Source: Gammaproteobacteria bacterium Ga0074134 (GTDB lineage Bacteria; Pseudomonadota; Gammaproteobacteria; Ga0077554; Ga007554). Taken from it: a DNA stretch of 33,570 bases. The stretch covers positions 1-33,570 of the forward strand of contig LNEJ01000067.1 in NCBI GenBank assembly GCA_001464965.1. The letters are read 5' to 3'. The notes below the pieces were generated by a model, which saw only the letters and a program-made list of their open reading frames with translations, did no database searches and was not told the origin of the DNA. This document shows positions 8,234-15,833 of the stretch, in pieces. Each line of letters starts with the position of its first letter. Within the stretch, counting starts at the first letter, position 1. The translations under genes were made by a program, and so were the position numbers.

Positions 8234-8267
8234 GTTTTTGCTCTGTGAGCTCTGCGTTCTCTGTGGC
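8234..8267. repeat. Intergenic CTCTGCG 9-nt-period repeat, copy 2
   Basis: GTTTTTG is followed by CTCTGTGAG (8241), CTCTGCGTT (8250) and CTCTGTGGC (8259), again with a 9-nt period. It shares the 14-mer CTCTGCGTTCTCTG with copy 1 at 4608-4641. It fills most of the 100-bp gap between the LysR gene and the ETF-quinone oxidoreductase gene. Confidence 0.65.
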
Positions 8268-8299
8268 TAACTGCTTTTAATAGGATAACGGAGTGTAGT

Positions 8300-9949
8300 A
8301 TGGAACGTGAATCAATGAGCTATGACGTAGTTATCGCGGGCGCCGGCCCGGCCGGACTCGCCACGGCGATTCGTCTAAAACAGTTGGCCGCCGAACGCCA
8401 GCAGGAATTGAGCGTTTGCGTGCTGGAAAAAGGCTCGGAAGTGGGCGCGCATATCTTATCCGGCGCGGTGATCGATCCTATCGCGCTGAATGAACTCATC
8501 CCTGACTGGCAGGCCAAAGGCGCCCCACTCCATACCCCTGTCACCGAAGAGCATTTTCTCGTTCTCACAGAGAGCAGCCGCTGGCAAATCCCGAACGGCT
8601 TGCTGCCGCCACTGATGCGCAACGATGGCTGTTACATTGCCAGCCTTGGCGACCTCTGCCGCTGGCTCGCACAGCAGGCGGAAGAGCTTGGTGTGGAGAT
8701 CTACTGCGGCTTCGCCGCCGCCGAGGTTTTGTACGACACCAACGGGGCCGTCATAGGTGTCGCAACCGGTGATATGGGCATCGCCAAGGATGGCAGCCAC
8801 ACCGCCAACTACACCCAGGGCATGGAACTGCACGCGAAATACACCCTGATCGCCGAGGGCGTGCGAGGCTCGCTCGCACGGGAAATCGAACAACGCTTCA
8901 CACTGCGCGACGGCGTAGAGCCACAGAAGTACGGAATCGGCTTTAAGGAGTTGTGGCGGATCGACCCCACCCAGCACCAGCCTGGATTAGTCCTGCATTC
9001 ACAAGGCTGGCCGCTCGACAGCCATACGGGCGGGGGCTCTTTTCTCTATCACTTGGCGGATAATCTGGTCGCCACTGGATTCGTTGTGCATCTCAACTAT
9101 GATAACCCGCACCTTTCCCCTTACGATGAATTCCAGCGCTTCAAGACCCATCCCGCGATCCGCCGCTTTTTTCAGGGTGGGCAACGGCTCGCCTACGGTG
9201 CTCGCGCGATTAACGAAGGCGGCCTACAGTCCATTCCTAAACTGTGCTTTCCGGGAGGCGCCTTGATCGGATGCTCAGCGGGTTTCGTCAATGTGCCGCG
9301 CATCAAGGGCAGCCACAATGCGATGAAGTCCGGCATGCTGGCGGCGCAGGCCGTGGCGGATGCGATCATGGAAGGCCGCACCAGCGATGAGTTAACAGCC
9401 TACCCGGAGGCCCTTAACACCTCGTGGATTCAGAAAGACCTCCACAAGGTGCGCAATGTTAAACCGGCCTTAACGAAATTCGGCACCGTGCTTGGCACGC
9501 TTTATGGCGGCCTCGACATGTGGCTGCACTGCCTCGGCGTAAATGTGCCGTGGACGCTGAAACATGGCCAGCCCGATCACGCCAGCCTGAAGCCGGCCAG
9601 TGAGACCAACCCCATACACTACCCTAAACCGGACGGCGCGATCACCTTCGACAAACTTTCTTCAGTTTACCTGTCGAACACGAACCACGAAGAGAATCAG
9701 CCCTGCCACCTGCACCTCAAGGACGCCAGTGTGCCGATCACAGTCAACCTCGCGCGTTTCGATGCGCCGGAACAACGCTATTGCCCAGCCGGCGTGTATG
9801 AGATCGTAACGGAGCACGATCAACCCCGCTTGCAGATTAACGCCCAGAACTGCGTGCACTGCAAGGCCTGCGACATCAAGGATCCAACGCAGAATATTGT
9901 CTGGACAGTGCCGGAAGGTGGCGGCGGGCCAAACTATCAGGGCATGTAG
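8300..9949 (+). CDS. Electron transfer flavoprotein-ubiquinone oxidoreductase
   Basis: The 549-residue protein has an N-terminal FAD-binding Rossmann motif (VVIAGAGPAGLATAIRL, about residues 10-26), the EVGAHILSGAVIDP segment of the family, and a long quinone-domain region (KGSHNAMKSGMLAA). The C-terminal [4Fe-4S] site is formed by the Cys in RYCPAGVYE and the cluster INAQNCVHCKACDIKDP, followed by the GGGGPNYQGM end. It is a monotopic inner-membrane enzyme that reduces ubiquinone with electrons from ETF. GGAG lies 6 nt before the ATG at 8300. It completes an ETF, ETF-QO and regulator cluster, although no acyl-CoA dehydrogenase is in the window. Length is normal. Confidence 0.96.
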   Translation: MERESMSYDVVIAGAGPAGLATAIRLKQLAAERQQELSVCVLEKGSEVGAHILSGAVIDPIALNELIPDWQAKGAPLHTPVTEEHFLVLTESSRWQIPNGLLPPLMRNDGCYIASLGDLCRWLAQQAEELGVEIYCGFAAAEVLYDTNGAVIGVATGDMGIAKDGSHTANYTQGMELHAKYTLIAEGVRGSLAREIEQRFTLRDGVEPQKYGIGFKELWRIDPTQHQPGLVLHSQGWPLDSHTGGGSFLYHLADNLVATGFVVHLNYDNPHLSPYDEFQRFKTHPAIRRFFQGGQRLAYGARAINEGGLQSIPKLCFPGGALIGCSAGFVNVPRIKGSHNAMKSGMLAAQAVADAIMEGRTSDELTAYPEALNTSWIQKDLHKVRNVKPALTKFGTVLGTLYGGLDMWLHCLGVNVPWTLKHGQPDHASLKPASETNPIHYPKPDGAITFDKLSSVYLSNTNHEENQPCHLHLKDASVPITVNLARFDAPEQRYCPAGVYEIVTEHDQPRLQINAQNCVHCKACDIKDPTQNIVWTVPEGGGGPNYQGM

Positions 9950-9957
9950 CGTTTACA

Positions 9958-9982
9958 CCTCTGAGTAAATCAGAGGGGTTCC
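9958..9982 (+). repeat. Stem-loop repeat copy A, after the ETF-QO gene
   Basis: CCTCTGA-GTAAA-TCAGAGG (7-bp stem, 5-nt loop) followed by GGTTCC lies 8 nt after the ETF-QO stop codon. A near copy (CTCTGA-ATAAA-TCAGAGG-TTCC) lies in sense orientation just after dnaE at 29620-29643. It may act as a transcript end although no U-tract follows. Confidence 0.6.
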
Positions 9983-10089
9983 TATGCTTTATAATGGTAT
10001 TTTCGTCCAGTCTCACCTATTTGGACATATGACGCTCCCATATAAGAAATGCGCAACAGGCAACGCATGACAAACAACCGAGGGATGAA

Positions 10090-11319
10090 GTGAAAATCTA
10101 TCAAGTCGGTGGTTCCGTGCGTGACAAACTGCTCGGCCTGCCCGTGCAGGACCGGGACTGGGTTGTTGTGGGCGCCACGCCGCAACAGATGCTGGACCAA
10201 GGCTTCAAGCAGGTGGGCCAGGATTTCCCTGTGTTTCTGCACCCGGACACGCACGAGGAATACGCCCTCGCCCGCACCGAACGCAAGACTGGCCCCGGCT
10301 ATAAAGGCTTTAGCGTACACACCGCGCCCAATGTTACCCTGGAAGATGATCTGGTACGCCGTGACCTGACCATTAACGCCATGGCCGAAACCCCCGACGG
10401 CATGCTGATCGACCCCTACGGTGGCGCAGAAGACCTGCGCCAGCGGCGCTTGCGCCACGTCTCGGCCGCCTTCGTCGAAGACCCGGTGCGCATCCTGCGC
10501 GTGGCGCGGTTTGCCGCGCGGTTTGCCCCCCTGGGCTTCCGTGTTGCCGATGAGACCAATGCCTTGATGCGCCAAATGGTCGAGTCGGGCGAAGCCGATG
10601 CGCTGGTGCCGGAGCGGGTGTGGGCGGAGCTGGCGCGCGCGCTGGGCGAAGCGCTGCCCTCGCGTTTTTTTGAGACGCTGCGCGATTGCGGGGCCTTGGC
10701 ACGGTTGTTTCCCGATATCGACTGCCTGTTCGGCGTGCCTCAGCCGCCCGAACACCACCCCGAGATCGACACCGGCGTGCATGTGATGCTGGTACTGGAC
10801 CAGGCCGCGCGCCTGTCTCCCGATACGCAGGTGCGCTTTGCAGCGCTGCTGCACGACCTCGGAAAGGGGACAACGCCGTCCGAGGAATGGCCGCGCCACA
10901 TCGGCCATGAAGCGCGCGGCACCGATCTGGTGAAGGCAATGTGCAAACGCTGGCGTGTGCCTGGTGACTACCGCGATCTTGCCGTACTCACGGCAAAATA
11001 CCATACCCACTGCCACCGCGCCGCCGAGCTGCGACCGTCCACCTTGCTTGACACCCTGCAAGCACTGGACGCCTTGCGTCGCCCGCAGCGCTTCGAGAGT
11101 TTTTTACTGGCCTGCGAGGCGGACTTCCGGGGCCGTCCCGGCTATGAGGACAAACCGTATCCGCAGGCCGACATCTTCCGCGCCGCACTGCAGGCCGCGC
11201 AAACCGTGGATGCCAAGGCGCTGGTGACGGAGGGCCTTGCGGGCGAGGCATTGGCCGATAAACTTCGGCGCCAGCGCATCACGACGATAGCCCGCATCAC
11301 AAAAATACAAGAGAATTAA
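10090..11319 (+). CDS. cca: Multifunctional CCA tRNA nucleotidyltransferase / phosphohydrolase
   Basis: The 409-residue protein follows E. coli Cca closely. It opens [28 protein letters not shown], with the class II nucleotidyltransferase G-[GS]-x-V-R-D motif and the catalytic DRDW acid pair. DLTINAMA and [12 protein letters not shown] are the ATP/CTP template and neck segments. The C-terminal HD phosphohydrolase domain shows [18 protein letters not shown] and ALLHDLGKG. The enzyme adds or repairs the 3' CCA of tRNA, and the HD domain has phosphatase and phosphodiesterase activity. Start is GTG at 10090 with GAGGG about 6 nt upstream. It is followed after 3 nt by a DUF218 gene, so the two form an operon. 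Confidence 0.97.
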   Translation: MKIYQVGGSVRDKLLGLPVQDRDWVVVGATPQQMLDQGFKQVGQDFPVFLHPDTHEEYALARTERKTGPGYKGFSVHTAPNVTLEDDLVRRDLTINAMAETPDGMLIDPYGGAEDLRQRRLRHVSAAFVEDPVRILRVARFAARFAPLGFRVADETNALMRQMVESGEADALVPERVWAELARALGEALPSRFFETLRDCGALARLFPDIDCLFGVPQPPEHHPEIDTGVHVMLVLDQAARLSPDTQVRFAALLHDLGKGTTPSEEWPRHIGHEARGTDLVKAMCKRWRVPGDYRDLAVLTAKYHTHCHRAAELRPSTLLDTLQALDALRRPQRFESFLLACEADFRGRPGYEDKPYPQADIFRAALQAAQTVDAKALVTEGLAGEALADKLRRQRITTIARITKIQEN

Positions 11320-11322
11320 AGT

Positions 11323-12126
11323 ATGAGTATTCTGCTTACGCGCGCCGTCGAATCACTGGTGCTTCCGCCTGCCATAAATCTGGTGCTGGGCGTGATGGGG
11401 CTTATCCTGCTGCGCAAGTACAAACGCGCCGCCATCACGCTGTTGGCGCTGTCGATGGTGACCTTATATATCTTCAGCATACCCTTCACTTCACTCTCGC
11501 TGATGCGCTCGCTGCAAACCTATCCTGCCCTCACCGCCGAAGATCTGCGCCACCCTGAAGCGCAGGCCATTGTTGTGCTCGGCGCAGGGCGCAATTATGA
11601 TGCGCCGGAATACGGCGGCGATACGGCGTCCAAACTCGCCCTGGAACGCCTGCGCTATGGTGCGTATCTACACCGCCAGACCGGCCTGCCAGTGCTGGTT
11701 ACTGGCGGCGCCTTGCATGGCGAGACATCCTCCGAAGCGCGCATCATGAAAGATGTGTTGGTCAACGACTTTCATATCCCGGTGCGCTGGACAGAGGAGC
11801 GCAGTCTCACCACCACCGAAAACGCCAGCTTGAGCCGCCCTATTCTTGCACAGGCACACATTCAGCGTGTCTACCTTGTCACCCACGCCTGGCACATGCC
11901 ACGTGCCGTGCAGGCCTTCCAGCAGGCGGGAATTAATATCACTCCCGCCCCTACCGGCTTCACTACTCCTTGGCCGATCGAACGGGGCGGATTCGCCTGG
12001 CTGCCTTCCGCCCACGCGCTGCGAACATCCAGCTACGCCCTGCATGAATTGGGCGGGCGGCTGTGGTATGGGCTGCGAGGATTTATTAACAGCGGGGACA
12101 AGAAAACAAACGGCCCCGGCTTATAG
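11323..12126 (+). CDS. ElyC/SanA/YdcF-family (DUF218) envelope protein
   Basis: The 267-residue protein has two N-terminal membrane segments (about residues 12-30 and 36-58) and then a DUF218 domain. The domain starts AIVVLGAGRNYDAPEYGG and contains ERLRYGAYLHRQTGLPVLVTGG, SSEARIMKDVL, ENASLSRPIL and VYLVTHAWHMPRAVQAFQQAG. This arrangement is like ElyC, an inner-membrane protein affecting peptidoglycan and enterobacterial common antigen assembly in E. coli. Biochemical activity of the family is unsettled. The ATG is 3 nt after cca. The last codons and the stop (12124-12126) lie inside a strong hairpin at 12109-12142, so the 3' end is shared with an opposing terminator. Confidence 0.88.
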   Translation: MSILLTRAVESLVLPPAINLVLGVMGLILLRKYKRAAITLLALSMVTLYIFSIPFTSLSLMRSLQTYPALTAEDLRHPEAQAIVVLGAGRNYDAPEYGGDTASKLALERLRYGAYLHRQTGLPVLVTGGALHGETSSEARIMKDVLVNDFHIPVRWTEERSLTTTENASLSRPILAQAHIQRVYLVTHAWHMPRAVQAFQQAGINITPAPTGFTTPWPIERGGFAWLPSAHALRTSSYALHELGGRLWYGLRGFINSGDKKTNGPGL

Positions 12127-12142
12127 AAGAACCGGGGCCGTT
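12109..12142 (-). terminator. Strong hairpin shared by the convergent elyC-like and small-peptide genes
   Basis: The arms AACGGCCCCGG (12109-12119) and CCGGGGCCGTT (12132-12142) pair over 11 bp around a 12-nt loop that contains the elyC-like stop codon. On the minus strand the stem is followed by TTTGTTTTCTT, a real U-rich tract, so it is a good intrinsic terminator for the small peptide gene just upstream. On the plus strand only TTCCT follows. Confidence 0.75.
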
Positions 12143-12148
12143 CCTAGT

Positions 12149-12286
12149 CTACAAACTCGCGTATGATGTGACAAACCTTGCGAATGTCACCGCGACAACG
12201 AGGACTACCAGAATACCTGCGACGGTGGGAGCAATATCCTTCATGGGATAAAGATCCTTCACCTCCTTTTGTTTGCTTGGCTGCAT
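12149..12286 (-). CDS. Unannotated 45-residue single-pass membrane peptide
   Basis: The minus strand from ATG 12286 to TAG 12149 encodes 45 residues: a charged start MQPSKQKEVKDLYPMKDIAP, one hydrophobic segment TVAGILVVLVVAVTFARFV, then a short SYASL tail. GGGAGG lies about 9 nt before the start. A TATAGA/TTGGAA promoter candidate lies at 12399-12426 and a strong terminator follows the stop by only a few bases, so the unit is complete as a monocistronic gene. The charge pattern predicts a small inner-membrane peptide; topology is not determined. I do not recognise the family. A second in-frame ATG 30 codons before the end is possible. It is a free-standing gene between the cca operon and putA. 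Confidence 0.7.
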   Translation of the reverse strand: MQPSKQKEVKDLYPMKDIAPTVAGILVVLVVAVTFARFVTSYASL

Positions 12287-12398
12287 AGACACATCCCTCC
12301 CAGATAAACACCATGACAGTGACTAACCCAGTTGCTAAATGCATCGGAACCTACCAAACTGCACCACCGGACTACAAAAGCTCCGTTGCACGAATAAT

Positions 12399-12426
12399 TC
12401 TATAGCAAAAAACTCGGGTATTCCAA
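12399..12426 (-). promoter_or_regulatory. Candidate promoter of the 45-residue membrane peptide gene
   Basis: On the minus strand TTGGAA (12421-12426) and TATAGA (12399-12404) are 16 bp apart. They give a leader of about 105 nt before the start at 12286. The assignment rests on hexamer match and position only. Confidence 0.4.
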
Positions 12427-12428
12427 GA

Positions 12429-12518
12429 GAAATATTTCAGCACACGATTTGCTGGATATCTTATGAAATAAGGCTTTATTTACACAGAAAACAAATGGCT
12501 ATCGTCGAAAATATTTTC
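12429..12518. promoter_or_regulatory. A+T-rich gap with AT palindromes downstream of putA
   Basis: The roughly 270-base stretch between the small peptide gene and putA is unusually A+T-rich for this window. It holds the perfect palindromes GAAATATTTC (12429-12438) and GAAAATATTTTC (12507-12518), and the hairpin AAATAA-GGCT-TTATTT (12466-12481). I see no further gene in it. The palindromes may be operators or curved upstream DNA of the small gene's promoter. Confidence 0.35.
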
Positions 12519-12558
12519 ATGCCTTGTTAAACAATCACGTGTTTCAATCCGAAATTTT

Positions 12559-15500
12559 CTATAAAGACAGCAAAGCTGCATTTCCTCCAACCGCTGCTGT
12601 ATTGGCACTCACCACCCGTTCTGTGGCGAAACGCAGCAATGTGTGCGGGCCGCCCGCCTTGGGTCCGGTGCCGGAGAGGCCTTCGCCGCCGAAGGGCTGC
12701 ACACCGACTATGGCACCAACCATATTGCGGTTGACGTAGATATTGCCGACACGCGCGCGGTTTTGAATACGGCGTATAGTTTCCTCGATGCGACTGTGGA
12801 TACCCAGGGTAAGGCCGTAACCAGTGCGGTTGATCGCGTCGACTACGTGATCAAGCTTGTCCGATGAATAGCGAATGACATGCAGGCAGGGGCCGAATAC
12901 TTCGCGCTCTAATCTCTCCAACCGGTCTATTTCATACACACGCGGAGCGAAGTAGGTACCGTACTCTGTCCCAAGGGGCAAACTCAGTTGATGGATGAGC
13001 TTGCCTTCACTTGCCATACGTTGCGCATGTTTTTCCAGTGTTCCTCTGGCAGAAACATCTATTACCGGTCCAATATCCGTCTCAAGCAATGCAGGGTCGC
13101 CAATGCGTAATTCATCCATTGCGCCTTGTAGCGCAGAAAGCACACGCGGGGCAATCTCATTTTGCAGAAATAACACTCTCAACGCGGAGCAGCGCTGCCC
13201 CGCACTGTTAAAGGAAGAGCGAATGACATCATTCACTACCTGCTCGACAAGCGCGGAGCTGTCCACAATCATTGCGTTCTGCCCGCCTGTTTCGGCAATG
13301 AGCGGCACGATAGCGCCAGTGCGGGCGGCAAGCGTTTGATTAATGCTGCGTGCGGTTTCGGTAGAGCCGGTAAAGGCCACTCCAGCAATGCGCGGATCGG
13401 CGATGAGTTTGTTACCTACCACATCGCCCTTGCCAGGCAACAGCTGCAGCACATCGACTGGCACGCCCGCCTCATGCAGCAGACGCACGGTGTGTGCCGC
13501 AATCAACGGGGTTTGGCTAGCGGGTTTGGCAATGACAGCGTTGCCCGCGGCAAGCGCCGCGGTGATCTGGCCGGTAAAGATCGCCAGGGGAAAATTCCAT
13601 GGGCTGATACAGGCAAATACGCCGCGCCCATGCAGGCTAAGTTCGTTGCGTTCACCCGCTGGCCCGGGCAGCACCATTGGCGCGGCAAAGTCGCGGCGCG
13701 CAAGCCAGGCGTAGTAACGGCAATAGTCCACGGCCTCGCGCACTTCCGCATGCGCATCCGAAATCGTCTTGCCTCCTTCGCGTACGCACAAGGCGATAAA
13801 TTCCGCCTGGCGCTGTTCAAACATGTCAGCCGCCCGCAGCAGACATTCTGCTCGCTTTTCCGCAGGTGTAGTGTCCCAGCCATGGGCCGCATTCGAAGCA
13901 CATTGCAGCGCCTGCTCCACCATGGCGGCATCAGCCAGGGCCACAGAGCCCGCTTCTCTGCGATTATCGTGCGGATCAACCACGCGGTGGGCTACGCCTG
14001 GGAGCATCTCACCTCCAACGATGGGCGCGGCAAACCAATGACGTGTCAGCGGCTCGCACAACGCCTGGGACAGCCTTTCGATTTCCAATGGATCAGAGAG
14101 ATTGATGCCATACGCATTGCGTCGTTCTGCACCATACAAATTGGCAGGCAATGGCAGACGCGGATGCGGTTTTATTTTTAAACTGTTCAACTCGATCACC
14201 GGGTCTGCAATCACCTGTTCGATCGGCGCCCGATCATCCGCAATGCGGTTGACGAACGAGGTGTTGGCGCCATTCTCCAGCAACCGCCGCACCAGGTAGG
14301 GGAGTAGATCTGTTTCGTTACCCACCGGCGCATACACCCGGCATGCCACATTTAATTTGTCAGCCCCTACCATCTCGCCGTACAAGGCTTCACCCATGCC
14401 GTGCAGGCGCTGGAATTCAAAATCGCGTTCCTCCCTCGCCAGTTCGAGGATATACGCCACAGTGTGCACATTGTGCGTGGCAAATTGGGGATAAAAGGTA
14501 TCACGTGCGGCAAGCAAGCGCTTGGCGCATGCGAGATAAGAGACATCCGTGGCGGCCTTGCGGGTAAATACCGGATAACCCACCAATCCTTGCACCTGTG
14601 CGCGCTTGATCTCTGTATCCCAGTAGGCACCCTTTACCAAGCGTAGCGGGATGCGGCGCTTCTCGCTGCGTGCCAGGCTTGCCAGCCAATCCAGCACATA
14701 AGGCGCACGTTTCTGGTAGCTCTGCACGGCAAGGCCAAACCCCTGCCAATCTCTCAACATCGGATGGCGGAACACCTCCGCGAAAATATCCAGAGACAAC
14801 TCCAGCCTGTCCGCCTCTTCGGCATCGAGCGTCAAAGCGATATGCGCCGCTTGGGCATGTTGCACCAGCGCCAGCACCTTGGGCACAAGCTCACGCAACA
14901 CACGCTGGCGCTGCGAAAATTCATAACGCGGATGCAGGGCAGAGAGTTTTACTGAGATGCTGGGAGCACTGACAATATCCACGTTTAGTGCAGAATTGGA
15001 AAGGCTTGCGATGGCGTGCGCATACGCATCAAAGTAACGCTCAGCATCATCCGTACACAGCGCCGCCTCGCCCAGCATATCGAAAGAATAACGGTAACGC
15101 TGGTTTTCCGCTGACTGGCTGCGCCGCTGGGCCTCCTCTATCGTCGGCGCCATAACGAATTGCTGTGCCATGACGTACATCGCCTGCTTCAACGCCAGAC
15201 GCACCAGCGGCGCGCCACTCTTCGCCACCAGACGTTTCAGCGATGACATGATGCCTTCGTCAGTCGCCGGTTCGAGCTTGACGATTTGACCTGTCAGTAT
15301 CAACCCCCATGTGGAGGCGTTTACCAGCAACGAATGGCTTTGGCCAAGATGTGCATCCCAATGCCCCTGGGAAAGTTTGTCGTGGATCAACCGATCCGCT
15401 GTAGCAGCATCAGGAATGCGCAACAGTGCCTCCGCCAGACACATCAATAGCACACCTTCCTCCGAGGAAAGATCGTACTCGCTCAAAAAGGCATCGAACC

Positions 15501-15687
15501 CATGAGCAGATTTTTCCCGCACCGCGCCAACCAGTTGCACTGCCCACGCATGCACGCGAAGTTGCGCATCGCTGGAAAGCCGCGCTTCATTCAGCAAAGA
15601 TTCGACACAGAGGGTTTCATCCGCTAAATAAGCAGTACGAATAGCGGTGCGCAGTAGTTCCAACGAGAAAGGAGTATTTTCAGCCAT
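12559..15687 (-). CDS. putA: Bifunctional proline dehydrogenase / L-glutamate gamma-semialdehyde dehydrogenase
   Basis: The 1042-residue fused enzyme oxidises proline to glutamate, passing electrons first to FAD and quinone and then to NAD. The proline dehydrogenase barrel (about residues 190-480) shows RLVKGAYWDTEIKRAQVQG, ATHNVHTVAYILELA and FEFQRLHGMGEALYGE. The aldehyde dehydrogenase half (about 530-1010) shows CISPWNFPLAIFTGQ, FTGSTETARSINQTL, ETGGQNAMIVD and the catalytic Cys in SAGQRCSALRVLF (near residue 830). There is no N-terminal ribbon-helix-helix domain and no extra C-terminal domain, so it is a minimal PutA that should not repress its own gene. It diverges from zwf. No proline transporter is adjacent. 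Confidence 0.96.
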   Translation of the reverse strand: MAENTPFSLELLRTAIRTAYLADETLCVESLLNEARLSSDAQLRVHAWAVQLVGAVREKSAHGFDAFLSEYDLSSEEGVLLMCLAEALLRIPDAATADRLIHDKLSQGHWDAHLGQSHSLLVNASTWGLILTGQIVKLEPATDEGIMSSLKRLVAKSGAPLVRLALKQAMYVMAQQFVMAPTIEEAQRRSQSAENQRYRYSFDMLGEAALCTDDAERYFDAYAHAIASLSNSALNVDIVSAPSISVKLSALHPRYEFSQRQRVLRELVPKVLALVQHAQAAHIALTLDAEEADRLELSLDIFAEVFRHPMLRDWQGFGLAVQSYQKRAPYVLDWLASLARSEKRRIPLRLVKGAYWDTEIKRAQVQGLVGYPVFTRKAATDVSYLACAKRLLAARDTFYPQFATHNVHTVAYILELAREERDFEFQRLHGMGEALYGEMVGADKLNVACRVYAPVGNETDLLPYLVRRLLENGANTSFVNRIADDRAPIEQVIADPVIELNSLKIKPHPRLPLPANLYGAERRNAYGINLSDPLEIERLSQALCEPLTRHWFAAPIVGGEMLPGVAHRVVDPHDNRREAGSVALADAAMVEQALQCASNAAHGWDTTPAEKRAECLLRAADMFEQRQAEFIALCVREGGKTISDAHAEVREAVDYCRYYAWLARRDFAAPMVLPGPAGERNELSLHGRGVFACISPWNFPLAIFTGQITAALAAGNAVIAKPASQTPLIAAHTVRLLHEAGVPVDVLQLLPGKGDVVGNKLIADPRIAGVAFTGSTETARSINQTLAARTGAIVPLIAETGGQNAMIVDSSALVEQVVNDVIRSSFNSAGQRCSALRVLFLQNEIAPRVLSALQGAMDELRIGDPALLETDIGPVIDVSARGTLEKHAQRMASEGKLIHQLSLPLGTEYGTYFAPRVYEIDRLERLEREVFGPCLHVIRYSSDKLDHVVDAINRTGYGLTLGIHSRIEETIRRIQNRARVGNIYVNRNMVGAIVGVQPFGGEGLSGTGPKAGGPHTLLRFATERVVSANTAAVGGNAALLSL

Positions 15688-15833
15688 GCTTTACTATGCA
15701 ACGATTCCCCCAGGGGATCAACCGTGATTACCTTCCAGACTGAATTGAACTTTTCGCAATCGGCGAGCAGAATGTCGAATTGTAAGCCGATGCTTCGCTC
15801 GTCCAATAGGCGGTCCCCTTCGAAGGAGATGAC

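Noticed and set aside
9459-9473. TTAA-N7-TTAA spacing match like the QseB boxes
   Set aside because: It lies inside the ETF-QO coding sequence, not near a start codon, and lacks a -10 at the shared distance; taken as chance.
9982-11061. 359-codon minus-strand frame opposite cca
   Set aside because: Antisense shadow of Cca, low-complexity HAVG-rich translation, no family features.
12144-12344. 66-codon minus-strand frame over the small peptide gene
   Set aside because: The overlapping 45-codon frame has the better ribosome-binding site and a coherent membrane segment; the longer frame gives a Gly/Arg/His-rich chain.
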